NCBI RefSeq assembly: GCF_002198665.1
Contig: NZ_MWLM01000072.1
Location: forward strand, 140,752 to 204,751
DNA length: 64,000 nucleotides
Direction: 5' to 3'
Source: Novosphingobium sp. B 225
GTDB taxonomy: Bacteria; Pseudomonadota; Alphaproteobacteria; Sphingomonadales; Sphingomonadaceae
Shown here one piece after another: positions 8,400 through 17,790 of the stretch. The number at the start of each line of letters is the position of its first letter. Position 1 is the first letter of the stretch. Under the pieces are notes generated by a model, which did not search any database, was not told the origin of the DNA, and saw nothing but the letters and a program-made list of their open reading frames with translations. A program made the position numbers and the translations under genes.

Positions 8400-8421
8400 A
8401 ATGGTGCCAGAAGAGGACTCG
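8400..8421. repeat. att site, outer end of island 1 (tRNA-Leu 3'-end copy)
   Basis: AATGGTGCC-AGAAGAGGACTCG repeats the 3' end of the tRNA-Leu gene at 49811-49833 with one C deleted. Together with the copies at 25548 and 49805 it delimits two tandem islands. It marks the junction with the chromosomal genes ending at 8358. Confidence 0.8.
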
Positions 8422-8476
8422 ATTTTAACAACTTTATACTAGCTTTATCAATGCATTAGTTTGTTCGGGTTTTGCC

Positions 8477-8496
8477 AAAGGCCCGCAAAAGGCCCG
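8477..8496. repeat. Island 1 left-end arm-type repeat (AAAGGCCCGC tandem)
   Basis: The 20-bp string of two AAAGGCCCG units is found again, identical, at 25420-25439 just upstream of the island 1 integrase. Repeats at both ends, about 55-110 bp from att cores, fit integrase arm-binding sites. The rest of 8422-8758 shows no credible gene. Confidence 0.55.
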
Positions 8497-8758
8497 AAAT
8501 CGCCAAATAAGGTATTGGTTCGATGCCTTTTTCGGAACTCGAGCACTCTTAGAGCCCCGGCATTCCGCCATTTGTTTTCTACGAGAGAGCAAAAAGCGGG
8601 CCTTTGAGTCGCCATCTCGCTGCGTACTAACTGAACTACCTTGTCTGCCGTACGGCGTGCTTCGACTGGGTGATTGACCCATTTGGGTAGGCCGCTCGTC
8701 AATCCCAGGCGTCAACCAATCTGAGCTCCCATTGAGCGAGCAGGAGCCTTTCAAGAAG

Positions 8759-8940
8759 TGAACCGCCCCGAGTTTTCCGGAGGCTCCCAATTGTGAGAAG
8801 GAGCCACGATGAGCGCTACAAGGAACAAGTTTTCACATGAGTTTCGCGACCGTGCCGTGCGTTTGGTGGAGGAGCAGCGAGGAGATTACCCCTCGCAGCG
8901 GACGGCGATGAGTTCGATTGCTGCCAAGGTTGGGTGGTAG
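8759..8940 (+). mobile_element. IS3-family insertion sequence remnant (left end and start of orfA)
   Basis: TGAACCGCCCCGAGTTTTCCGG at 8759 looks like an IS3-family terminal inverted repeat. The ATG at 8809 opens a typical IS3 OrfA N-terminus ([19 protein letters not shown], then SSIAAKVG), but the frame ends at 8940 after 43 codons. No OrfB or right end is visible. The following 8941-9276 holds nothing I can identify. This is a truncated, inactive copy inside island 1. Confidence 0.7.
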
Positions 8941-9276
8941 CGCAGAGGCATTTGGCGGCAAAAATGGCTGTATTTGGTAACTCGGTTGCCAACCGAACCT
9001 GTGTCAACGGTAAAGCGCTCCATGAATATCGTGCTAGTCCTCGCTCCATTCTCATGTTAGCACTCGAGAATCGTTGCGGAGTGCGGGTGAAAGGTAGTTC
9101 TCCAATTGTCCTTGCTCTGCCTTTAAGCATGAAAGGGCATTCGCAGAGTCTCTATAAGAATAATCGATTAGGTCGCCAAAACGTTCTAATTCCCGCTCCA
9201 CCAGAAATATCGGTGGCTGCGGCTGCCAGTTTGCGAACTTCTGCAATGTCGCGTCGCATCGGAACAGGAGATCATA

Positions 9277-10335
9277 GTGGCGCAAAGAAATCCCCAACGT
9301 CTCGCGCAAGCCGGACCGCTTGATGCGGTAAGCGGGTTTCCCAATTGGTACGGGGATGCAAACGGCCTGGAGCTTGAGCTTGTCGCCGCGCCCGATGTCA
9401 TGGCCCCGGCCATGGGAGATCTGCAAACGCCCGCCCTCCCGGTTGCCTTTCCAACAAACTATCCGGAAGAAGCCTTCTATTACATGGCCGAAGCCCGTCT
9501 GGAAGTTGGCGGGACTGGAACGGTTGGCCGTGCGCGGGTGATTATGGCCTTGGAAGCCGCCTTCGGTGGTGATGGTACGCCGGAATTCGGCAGCAAGAGT
9601 GCCAAGCCAAATCAATCAAAACAATTTGGTGTGGTATTTGCGCGACTTAGGGTGCGGATAGACGACGTAATTCCTGGCGCGAAGTATGTTGTTCGCCATC
9701 CTTACGGTGAAACCGAACCGCTGGAAGCCGACGATGGTGGCCGGGTTTTCTACACGGCCGATACCGGCATCGCGGAAGGCAACATGGCGCGGGTGCTTGA
9801 AACGGGTGAAATTGCACCTTTTCTGCAATGGACCGGCGTTCCGCCCGCAGGCTATATTGGCGATGGCGTGACCGAACACACCGTAACCGGCAGCGCAATT
9901 CGCAATTTTGTCGAAATCGCAGGCCCCCGCATCGGTCAAGGCAGCGCCAATGCTGTTGGCATCGATCTGGTAAGGACAGACCTTTTCACCGTTCAGGGCC
10001 GCAAGCGGGGCACAGTGCCCAATCAGCCGGTTCCCGGCCCGCCAGTCTTTGACGTGTTGAGCGCGGAATATCGCACCTCGCGCGCGCAATACCGGATCCG
10101 GGGTGAAATAAGGCCGGTTACCATTCCAGATCCGGCAGGGGGGTTCCGATCGGAAAGAGTGGACGTGACGCTGCATGGCCAGGTTTTCAGCGCTTTTCCT
10201 GACATCACGGGGGCGTGGGAAATCCGCCATACATTCGCGGGCGCTCCGCCGCCGGCCCCGGCACCAAACGCTGACGTTGTGGTGACGGCCGCATCAGGCC
10301 CAAGCCGGGTTCGCAGGTTGACAGTCAGGAACTGA
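9277..10335 (+). CDS. Uncharacterised 352-aa protein, first gene of the cupredoxin operon
   Basis: The GTG start at 9277 is chosen for its AGGAG 8 bp upstream. I do not recognise a named family. The sequence is beta-rich, with no signal peptide, no transmembrane segment and no obvious catalytic signature. It has regularly spaced Gly/Pro/aromatic turns (EIAPFLQWTGVPPAGYIGDG) and a proline-rich linker near residue 325 (APPPAPAPNADV). It lies 12 bp upstream of the DUF1326 gene in a tight four-gene operon, so a role with the giant oxidase is likely. A structural or binding partner is plausible. Confidence 0.7.
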   Translation: MAQRNPQRLAQAGPLDAVSGFPNWYGDANGLELELVAAPDVMAPAMGDLQTPALPVAFPTNYPEEAFYYMAEARLEVGGTGTVGRARVIMALEAAFGGDGTPEFGSKSAKPNQSKQFGVVFARLRVRIDDVIPGAKYVVRHPYGETEPLEADDGGRVFYTADTGIAEGNMARVLETGEIAPFLQWTGVPPAGYIGDGVTEHTVTGSAIRNFVEIAGPRIGQGSANAVGIDLVRTDLFTVQGRKRGTVPNQPVPGPPVFDVLSAEYRTSRAQYRIRGEIRPVTIPDPAGGFRSERVDVTLHGQVFSAFPDITGAWEIRHTFAGAPPPAPAPNADVVVTAASGPSRVRRLTVRN

Positions 10336-10347
10336 AGGGGATCAACA

Positions 10348-11085
10348 ATGCCGCAGGCCTATCTGCTCAAGGGCGATTTCGTCGAATGTTGCGATTGCTT
10401 CACCGTTTGCCCATGCTGGGTAAGCGATCTTCCCGATGAAGATCATTGCAGCGGCCTCTATGTCTGGTCCTTCGCGGAAGGTTCCTACATCGGAAACCAG
10501 GACAACAGCGTCGCGGGAATGAAGGTGGCCGCCGCAACCTATCATGCGGTTCGTCAGGGCGGGCAGGCCTTTTTCTATATCGACGTCAACGGCGGCGATC
10601 CATCGATGGTGGATACCCTGTATCAGATTTTTTCCGACCAGAGCGCGGACCATGACCTCAAGGGACTGGCAAATCTCCTGGGTCTTTACCTAGGCCACAA
10701 ACCGGCACGAATTGACGCAAACTTCGGTGCCAAGGACTTCGACGTTTCGGTCGATACCGAAGGCGGGCATATCGCGACAGCCAAAGGTGAGGAAAAAGTT
10801 TTCACAAACCAGCAAGAACCAATGACCCTGCGGGACACGGCGCTAGATACTAAGCTTGGAATCCGCGAAAATGCGGTGGTTGTGCAAAAGATGGGCGCCC
10901 TGACAGTGGACGTTGCCGCCCTTCCGGGTGGGCCGCTCAATTTTTTGGGGCGCTCAGGCATGCGCAGCAAATTTCGCTACGAATTCACAGCAGCTGCGCT
11001 GGCAAAGGCGGAACGCAGGGCTGATAAGGCCAGCCAGGAAAGCAAGGCGGCAGCCAAGGCGGATCGGGCGATCAAAGGGCGCTGA
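10348..11085 (+). CDS. DUF1326 protein with N-terminal CCDCxxxCPC motif
   Basis: This 245-aa protein starts with the DUF1326 hallmark: a cluster of cysteines within the first 40 residues (ECCDCFTVCPCW, then a Cys in DHCSG). The cluster could bind a metal ion. The remaining length is an alpha/beta domain ending in a highly charged, Lys/Ala-rich tail (about residues 215-245). The gene sits between the 352-aa unknown and a DUF2182 membrane protein, with only 3 bp to the latter. DUF1326 and DUF2182 genes are frequent neighbours. Function is not established; metal handling for the downstream copper protein is my inference. Confidence 0.85.
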   Translation: MPQAYLLKGDFVECCDCFTVCPCWVSDLPDEDHCSGLYVWSFAEGSYIGNQDNSVAGMKVAAATYHAVRQGGQAFFYIDVNGGDPSMVDTLYQIFSDQSADHDLKGLANLLGLYLGHKPARIDANFGAKDFDVSVDTEGGHIATAKGEEKVFTNQQEPMTLRDTALDTKLGIRENAVVVQKMGALTVDVAALPGGPLNFLGRSGMRSKFRYEFTAAALAKAERRADKASQESKAAAKADRAIKGR

Positions 11086-11088
11086 AAC

Positions 11089-11925
11089 ATGTCGCACGAT
11101 GCCGCGCACAATCCGGCAAACCCCGTCTTGCCGATCATCGGCGTGCTGGGCGTGGCGGCCTTGGGCTGGGCCGGAGTCATCGCTTTCCATGCGGTGCTTT
11201 TGTCTGATCCCCCAAATGCCGCTCTTTCAGCGCTGCCGGCCGAATTGCGAGGGCTTGTCAAACTTTGCGGCAGCCAGCCTGATGTTGGCCAGACCGGATT
11301 CGGAAACTGGATAGTTGGCTGGATGCTGATGGTGGTAGCGATGATGCTTCCCCCCACGCTGCCACTGGTTCGCGCAGCAGATCAATTGTTCCGCTTGCGC
11401 AGCGATCGGGTGCAGCTGTTCGTATCGATGCTGGCGGCGTTCATCGGTGTCTGGGCTATGGCTGGCGCGATGCTGTTCGCCTTTGGCAGCCTTGCGCGCA
11501 TCGGACTGAATGCCTTGGCGGGATTTGGACCGGAGTTGGGTTCGCGCAGCACAATCGCCGCCGGGGTGGCGGCGATTTCTGTCGGCCTGTTCCAGTTCAC
11601 CCAGCTCAAAATGGCCTGCATGGACGCCTGCCGCAGCCCCAGGAGCATCATGATCACCAAGTGGCGCAGCGCCGCGCCCGCCCGGTCCGCTTTCCACATC
11701 GGGATGCTTTATGGGATGATTTGCTTCGGATGCTGCTGGGCAATGATGGTGCTGGGGGTGCTGGTTGGCGCGCTGATGCTGCCGATTATGGTTATCTGCG
11801 CGGTGATGATGGCCCTTGAGCGCCTGCTCCCCGCTTCCCGCCCACTCATACCCATCCAGGCAGGCTTCGCGATCCTGATCGGTGCCTTGCTGCTGGCGGG
11901 CTCAATTCCAACGGCATTCAACTAG
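11089..11925 (+). CDS. DUF2182 integral membrane protein (predicted metal-binding)
   Basis: A 278-aa membrane protein with about six to seven hydrophobic segments. Its landmarks are those of DUF2182: WMLMVVAMMLPP near residue 85, QFTQLKMACMDACRSP near residue 175, and GMICFGCCWAMM near residue 210. The Met- and Cys-rich intramembrane motifs suggest metal binding or transport. It is tightly linked to DUF1326 upstream and to the giant multicopper-oxidase-like gene 15 bp downstream. By position it could deliver copper to, or act as a membrane partner of, that oxidase; this is inference. Confidence 0.85.
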   Translation: MSHDAAHNPANPVLPIIGVLGVAALGWAGVIAFHAVLLSDPPNAALSALPAELRGLVKLCGSQPDVGQTGFGNWIVGWMLMVVAMMLPPTLPLVRAADQLFRLRSDRVQLFVSMLAAFIGVWAMAGAMLFAFGSLARIGLNALAGFGPELGSRSTIAAGVAAISVGLFQFTQLKMACMDACRSPRSIMITKWRSAAPARSAFHIGMLYGMICFGCCWAMMVLGVLVGALMLPIMVICAVMMALERLLPASRPLIPIQAGFAILIGALLLAGSIPTAFN

Positions 11926-11940
11926 AACAAGGAGAGCTTT

Positions 11941-14900
11941 ATGGCGACGTTACGTGAGTTCGACATAACCGCTTTCTCCATTCCCGTCGTCTATACGCCC
12001 GAGGGCGATTACGATCCGAATGGCATGGTTTTCATTCCCTCCGCCATGCGAAACCTGCTCGATTGGTGCAGGAAACTTTGGTTCGATCAGAATGAACGCC
12101 TGCCGCGATTGCATCATCGCGCGCAGCGGGCTCGCCTGGTCATTGACGGACTGGAACGGCTGGAGGCGATGATCGCCCGACTGCGCGATGGCGGCTCGCA
12201 TGACCAGGCGCTTCTGGCGCGCTGGATCGCGCGGGAGATGGGCGAATCGTGGGATGATTGCGATCACTACGAAAGCGATCCCCATCACGAACGCGACGAT
12301 CATCGCCGCTATCATGAATCAGACAGAAATCGCGCCGTCCGGATGAATTTTGAACGGGCGATCACGGATTTGCGGATTGCCCTGATCGACCTCAACCGCA
12401 CGCAGGGACTGGTGCAATGGGCGGCGACTGACGCGAACCTTGATTCTCGGGATGCGCGCGGCCTGCAAAGCGCATTGGCCGATGCTCCCGATCCGCTGGC
12501 AGAGCCGATCATCCGGCTCGTCAGCCTGACGCCGCGCCAGCGCGAGCAATTGCGCCAACACTGGATCGTGCAGGAAAGCATGATCACGGAAGCCATTGCC
12601 CAGTGGTTTCGCGATCATGATACCACAGCGACGAATGCGGAATTGCAGGAAGCCGCACCACGCCTTCCTGGCAGCGGAAATTGGCTCGCCAGGCTAGTGT
12701 TCAACGATCACAGCGGCGCTGCGCGCGGACAATGCGACCGTTTCAACCCGTTGAAGCCCATTCCTTTTCTGCGGCCATTGGTGCTGCGCGCCTGTGTTGG
12801 CGAACGCGTGAAGATCAGGCTGGAAAATGAACTTTCAGCCCGGTCGGTCGAACTGTTCGTGCAAGGCCATGTCTATGACAATAGCCCGCGCTACGCCAAC
12901 GGCAGGGTGATCACGGAAGCAAGCAAATTTCCTTGCCCGCCCAATGATTACCGCACGATCGAGTTCACAGTGGATACCGAAGGCGTCTGGCCCATCAACG
13001 ATATCGCTGACGTGCGCGGCAATGAAAACGGCACCAATGTCCATGGCCTGTTCGGCGCGCTTACCGTGGAGCCTGCGGGAACCCGCTGGCTGGATCAGGA
13101 AACCGGGCTGGATCTGACCGACAGGAAATGGGCCAGCATGCTGGACGTTATCCTCAAACCGGCAAACCCCACACCAGAACCGCCAGCCTATGTCGATCAC
13201 CAGACCGACGTGCAGCAAGGCGTGCAGCGTTATTTCCGCGAATTCACGGTTTTCATCCATGATGAGCCAGAAATCCATTCGGGGTTGCATACGGTAGGTG
13301 ACCATTCGCTGATGCCGCTGTCCTATCGCGCGGCGCCAATGCACAACCGCCTGCCGCACCGGATGCGCGAACTTGTTCGTGAAACGGAACGCCATCCGCT
13401 GCCACCGCCGGGAACAGTTGACCTGAAGGCCTTCGGCTGGGAACTTTCCGACGAACTGGACGAATGCTTCCTCACCGCCCGCGATTCCCACGGCAACTGG
13501 CTGGAATATGTCGCCGGGGAAGAACAGCATCACAGCAGCTGGCTGTTCGGCGATCCACTGACACACATCCAGCGGGCCTATGCCGGCGATCCATGCCGGG
13601 TTCGGCTGGTCCATGCCGGGGTCAAGGAAACGCATGTCTATCACTTGCATGTCCACGAATGGCATGCCGTGCGCACGCACAACGCAGAGCCTTCGTCCTG
13701 GGGCGACAAGACATACGACCAGGGGAATGGCACCCCCAAGGTGGGAAAGGGTTCCCATCTGCTCGATTCCATCACGATCAGCCCGCAAACCGGGATGACG
13801 ATAGATCCGCTGTTCGGTTCCGGCAGCCGCCAGCACGCCATCGGCGACATCATCTGGCATTGCCATCTTTATCCCCATTTCCACCACGGGATGTGGGGCC
13901 TGTGGCGCAGCCATGATCGCCTGGTTGATGGCACGCGCCTTTATCCTGATGGATCCTACTGCCCGCCGCTGAAGGCGCTGCCGGATCACAGGCCGAAGCG
14001 GGCGACGCTGAAGCAGCCCGGCTTCCCTTGGTTCATTGACGGGGTCTGTTCCGCCAAATCGCCACCACCACCGGCGGCAAGACCCGATCAGCGCAATGGC
14101 AGGCGGATCATTCTGGAGATGCCGGATGCATCGCCCCTGGAAATTGCCGCCATGGCACCGGGCTGCCGCACCGGAAAATCGCCGGGTGCCCTTTTCGTCG
14201 ATCTTGATGGGCTGGCGGCAAAGTGGAACGCCGAAGCCGGGCTGCCTGCTCCGCGCAAGATCAGCTATGATATCGAAGTCCGCAGTGACCGGATCGATTA
14301 CAACGTCGATGGCTGGTTCGATCCGAACGGCCACCATTACCGCCTGATGGGCGTCAAGATTTCCGAGCAGGACAAGGCGGGCCGATACCAGGTCGTGGAG
14401 GAGAAAACATTTCCGCATGATCTGGCGGCAAACCCTGAGCCGTGCTTTCCGCGCGCCAATCACGGCGATATCGTCGAATGGCGCCAGCACAATGTGCTGC
14501 CCAGCTTCGTCGCGGATCAATATGATTTTGGCCAGTTGCCGGTTGAATGCGGCCTTCATGTCCATTTGGTGAAGTTCGATGTTCTGGCAGCGGACGGATC
14601 GGCTACCGGCTGGAACTATCTCTCTGGCGCCAGTGCCCCCGAAGCGGTCGGTGCGAACGGACCGGGCGAAATGCGCAATGTCAGCCTGCATCGCTGGGTG
14701 GTAGACGAGGAGTTTGGCCCCTGCTTCTTCCACGATCATCTGCTGGCCAATTTCCGCCAGAAGCGCGGCCTGTTTTCCGCCCTTATGGTGCAACCCCACG
14801 GTTCCGCTTGGCAAAGGCACGACGATCAAAGCGTTGCGGCCTGGGGGGAGCAGCAGGCGGTGATCGTCCCGCCCGAAGACAGCAACCTGCCACCTTATCG

Positions 14901-16878
14901 CGAAGCATGCCTTGCCGTTGCCGATTACGTGCCGATGTTGAATCGCCAGCACAGGGCGCTGAACCCGCCTTCAGTTCTATCGGGCATGAGCGACCCCGGC
15001 GTCATGGGGGTAAACTATCGATGTGCCCCGATGCGCTTCCGCGGGCAGGATCCATCCGCGTGGTTCAGTTCGGCAGTGCGCACGGACAAGAACTTCGCGG
15101 GTGACAAGGGCGATCCCGATACACCGATCATCAGGACCTACCCGGGTGAGCGGCTGCGTATCCGCCTGATCCAGGGTTCCCACGAAGAACAGCACAGCTT
15201 TACCGCCCACGGATTGCGCTGGCGGCGCGACTGGGGACATCCGCAGGCAACCCTTGTCAACCAGCAGACACTTGGCATTTCAGAGGCCTTCACGCTGGAC
15301 ATAAACCCGCTTGATGCCTCGGCCTACGGCGTGGGAGATCATCTGTGGCATTTCGGCAACCTTGACGATATTTGGCTTGGCAACTGGGGGCTGGTGCGGG
15401 TCTTGCCGCCAACCAGGCAATCGCGCGATGTCCTTGCCCCGCTGCCGTCGCGAACAAATTCAGGCACAGACGCGATCAAAGCGATGCAAGATGACGCTGG
15501 GGCCCTGTCGCCCGCCAATCGCACTGCCGATCGGACATATGTAGTGGTCGCCCAGCGCCACGAACACCAGTATGTCGGCAACATCCTGACCGACCCTTGG
15601 GGGCTGACCTATCGCGCGGTGCCTTTCGCCGAAGGTGAGTTGGAAAAGGCCATCGAAGAAGAACGGGAAATCGAAGCGTCCGGTTTGCGTTCCGCGAAGC
15701 GGGGACCGAGGGAAGGCCTCGACAAGCTCTTGCGCTCTCAAAAGCTGCCCAAAACGAACCAACCGCTGGTCTTGCGTGCCAAGGCCGGAGAATGGGTGCG
15801 TGTCATCCTTATCAACGATCTGCTGGAAGCGGACGAGGATGTGCGCAATCGCCGCAGGGATGGCCGCCAACGCTTTGGCCCGGAACCAGCACCGGCGCGA
15901 TTACCGGTCGAACATCGTGATTGGCAAGGCAATCCGGATCGCCGCACGGTCAGCACGCGCGTTTCGCTGCATCCTTCACTGCTGAGATACAATGTTTCCA
16001 GCAACGATGGTAGTTTTGTCGGTCTGAACCCCGATACAACCGTCGACGCCCGCCGACAGTTCGGGGATGGACACGGGATGCACAGCGCCAACGCCGATGG
16101 AGGCTTGGGCAGCGATGTCGTTTCGCGGGCTGATCACTCGGGCAAGCGCAACTGGCGTGAATATTGGTGGTGGGCCGACCCGCAGTTGGCTCCGAAGTCT
16201 GCCGCAGACGGCGGCATGGGGCAAGTGTGCTATCTGCATGACTTGGGCGACATCCGCAATCACCGCCACCATGGGCTGATCGGCGCGCTGGTCGTCTTGC
16301 CGGAAGACGTCGAACCTTACGCACCAGGTTCAGAGGCTTCAGACAAGCCGGATGGCTGGACCAGCTTTGCCGCCGATATTCGCAGCTCGAACGACAAGAG
16401 CCTGGTGGCGCGCGAAACCTTCTGGTTCATGCAGGATGGCTTGCGGTTCTTTGTCAATGGCAGCGAGCATGCCCCGATGCACGATGCCGATCCTGAGCTG
16501 GATCCGGTCGATTGCGGCCAGAAAGCCGTCAATTATCGCAGCCACCCTGTGCATGAAGGTCGCGTCGCGCAGAACGGAGAGCCGCTGGTGCCAGACCCGA
16601 TTTTGGAGACAAAGAAGGGCCATACGGTGTGGCTGCGCGTTATTGGCGCGAACGACAAACCGCGCCAGCAGGGAATCGTCGTGCATGGCGCCAAGCTGCA
16701 GCAAGCGCTCTGGATGGGGGATAACAGCCCGATGATCGGAGCGATGGCGGGCATATCGCCCTGCCGAGTCGAGAATTTCAGCTTTTCGATCAATGGAAAA
16801 GGGGATTTCGCCGTGCGGTCTGGCAGTTTCCTCTGGTCAACACAGCAGGGCATGTGGGCACGGATCCGGACCAAGTGA
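11941..16878 (+). CDS. Giant multicopper-oxidase-like protein, 1645 aa
   Basis: It starts at 11941 after AAGGAGA. Residues 1-220 are helical and charged, with a His/Asp-rich stretch and no signal peptide. The rest is a long array of cupredoxin-like segments. A complete type 1/type 3 copper signature lies near residue 640: HCHLYPHFHHGM fits HCHxxxHxxxxM. An upstream HLHVHEWH supplies HxH. Further His motifs recur in later domains (CFFHDHLLANF, DHLWHFGN, LHDLGDIRNHRHHG), while the C-terminal domain lacks the copper cysteine. Length is close to the MofA/McoA manganese oxidases, which makes metal oxidation a possible function. Last gene of the operon from 9277. Confidence 0.8.
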   Translation: MATLREFDITAFSIPVVYTPEGDYDPNGMVFIPSAMRNLLDWCRKLWFDQNERLPRLHHRAQRARLVIDGLERLEAMIARLRDGGSHDQALLARWIAREMGESWDDCDHYESDPHHERDDHRRYHESDRNRAVRMNFERAITDLRIALIDLNRTQGLVQWAATDANLDSRDARGLQSALADAPDPLAEPIIRLVSLTPRQREQLRQHWIVQESMITEAIAQWFRDHDTTATNAELQEAAPRLPGSGNWLARLVFNDHSGAARGQCDRFNPLKPIPFLRPLVLRACVGERVKIRLENELSARSVELFVQGHVYDNSPRYANGRVITEASKFPCPPNDYRTIEFTVDTEGVWPINDIADVRGNENGTNVHGLFGALTVEPAGTRWLDQETGLDLTDRKWASMLDVILKPANPTPEPPAYVDHQTDVQQGVQRYFREFTVFIHDEPEIHSGLHTVGDHSLMPLSYRAAPMHNRLPHRMRELVRETERHPLPPPGTVDLKAFGWELSDELDECFLTARDSHGNWLEYVAGEEQHHSSWLFGDPLTHIQRAYAGDPCRVRLVHAGVKETHVYHLHVHEWHAVRTHNAEPSSWGDKTYDQGNGTPKVGKGSHLLDSITISPQTGMTIDPLFGSGSRQHAIGDIIWHCHLYPHFHHGMWGLWRSHDRLVDGTRLYPDGSYCPPLKALPDHRPKRATLKQPGFPWFIDGVCSAKSPPPPAARPDQRNGRRIILEMPDASPLEIAAMAPGCRTGKSPGALFVDLDGLAAKWNAEAGLPAPRKISYDIEVRSDRIDYNVDGWFDPNGHHYRLMGVKISEQDKAGRYQVVEEKTFPHDLAANPEPCFPRANHGDIVEWRQHNVLPSFVADQYDFGQLPVECGLHVHLVKFDVLAADGSATGWNYLSGASAPEAVGANGPGEMRNVSLHRWVVDEEFGPCFFHDHLLANFRQKRGLFSALMVQPHGSAWQRHDDQSVAAWGEQQAVIVPPEDSNLPPYREACLAVADYVPMLNRQHRALNPPSVLSGMSDPGVMGVNYRCAPMRFRGQDPSAWFSSAVRTDKNFAGDKGDPDTPIIRTYPGERLRIRLIQGSHEEQHSFTAHGLRWRRDWGHPQATLVNQQTLGISEAFTLDINPLDASAYGVGDHLWHFGNLDDIWLGNWGLVRVLPPTRQSRDVLAPLPSRTNSGTDAIKAMQDDAGALSPANRTADRTYVVVAQRHEHQYVGNILTDPWGLTYRAVPFAEGELEKAIEEEREIEASGLRSAKRGPREGLDKLLRSQKLPKTNQPLVLRAKAGEWVRVILINDLLEADEDVRNRRRDGRQRFGPEPAPARLPVEHRDWQGNPDRRTVSTRVSLHPSLLRYNVSSNDGSFVGLNPDTTVDARRQFGDGHGMHSANADGGLGSDVVSRADHSGKRNWREYWWWADPQLAPKSAADGGMGQVCYLHDLGDIRNHRHHGLIGALVVLPEDVEPYAPGSEASDKPDGWTSFAADIRSSNDKSLVARETFWFMQDGLRFFVNGSEHAPMHDADPELDPVDCGQKAVNYRSHPVHEGRVAQNGEPLVPDPILETKKGHTVWLRVIGANDKPRQQGIVVHGAKLQQALWMGDNSPMIGAMAGISPCRVENFSFSINGKGDFAVRSGSFLWSTQQGMWARIRTK

Positions 16879-17790
16879 CTCCGCATAGGTATCAGCGATC
16901 AGAGCAGGCCCGTTAGACCCCAAGCTCCGCGTCCGGTTGGCCGAGCTTCCTGCGCCGCAGCATAAGCTGATTAACATCCGAAAATTTCGGCAGGAACAGC
17001 CGGATCGGCATGCCGCAAGTCTGAAAGCACTTGACAGCTATTAGCTCGTTCCGGTTGGATCGATCTCGTGAAGCGGCGGCAATGAGAACCCCGATCTCTA
17101 CAAATCCTTGAGCGTTGAAGTCTAGATGTGCAGCACTTGGTCGAGCTTGGCCAACTCACACAGCGGGCTCAATTGCGGGCAAAGTCGATAGAAGCGGCCC
17201 GAAAGATCATTCTAAAACAACGGAATCGCACTGCATCGCGATAGCTTTTTAGGGACTCGAACGATTTCAAAACCCCAGATTCCCGCGATTTTCGATGTGT
17301 GAACAAAAGCAGAAAATGGGCTCCTGATTCTCCCAGTTTGGTTCACCGAAATCGCCCTTGTCACAGGCCTCCTTGTAGCAAGATGCCGTGGCTTTTTCGA
17401 GAGGTTGGAACTGCCCACACTGAGCGTATATCTCAGGTTACTGATTGGCCCGGCTCAAGATGAGCAGCCTAACAGCGGAGGTTCTATCGGGTGGTCAATG
17501 GCCCTTACGGAGCTAACCATTCCGCTCCTCAACTCGCGGCGCTTAGCCGCGTGAGACAGGCATGATCATCGTTCCTGATGATCCGTGCCCTGCAGGTCCG
17601 ACCTACATCATCACATGCCCAACGAAGCGGTTACGCGGTGCATGCATCGCCAATGGCGATATGACATTGTCTGTGAATGGTTTTGCCATAAAGTCCGTGA
17701 ACAATCTGTATGGTCCAGTTGCCAACTAAGGGTCGCGATCAACCGATGGGCGAACCGTGATTTATTCGAGAAGGCGCAGTAACAGAGCTG
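16879..17790. other. 912-bp gap without a supported gene
   Basis: No frame here looks like a protein with recognisable motifs. Around 17238-17325 the sequence partly resembles 8521-8610 near the island end (shared GACTCGA and CCCC-ATTCC blocks), which suggests a fragment of another element end. The region separates the cupredoxin operon from a set of gene relics. Confidence 0.5.

Noticed and set aside
9052..9615. 187-codon minus-strand frame opposite the 352-aa gene
   Set aside because: No motif, no ribosome-binding site, and antisense to a well-formed gene in an operon.
12835..14952. 705-codon antisense frame within the giant oxidase gene
   Set aside because: It is a product of high GC in the sense gene; no domain signature and no start signal.
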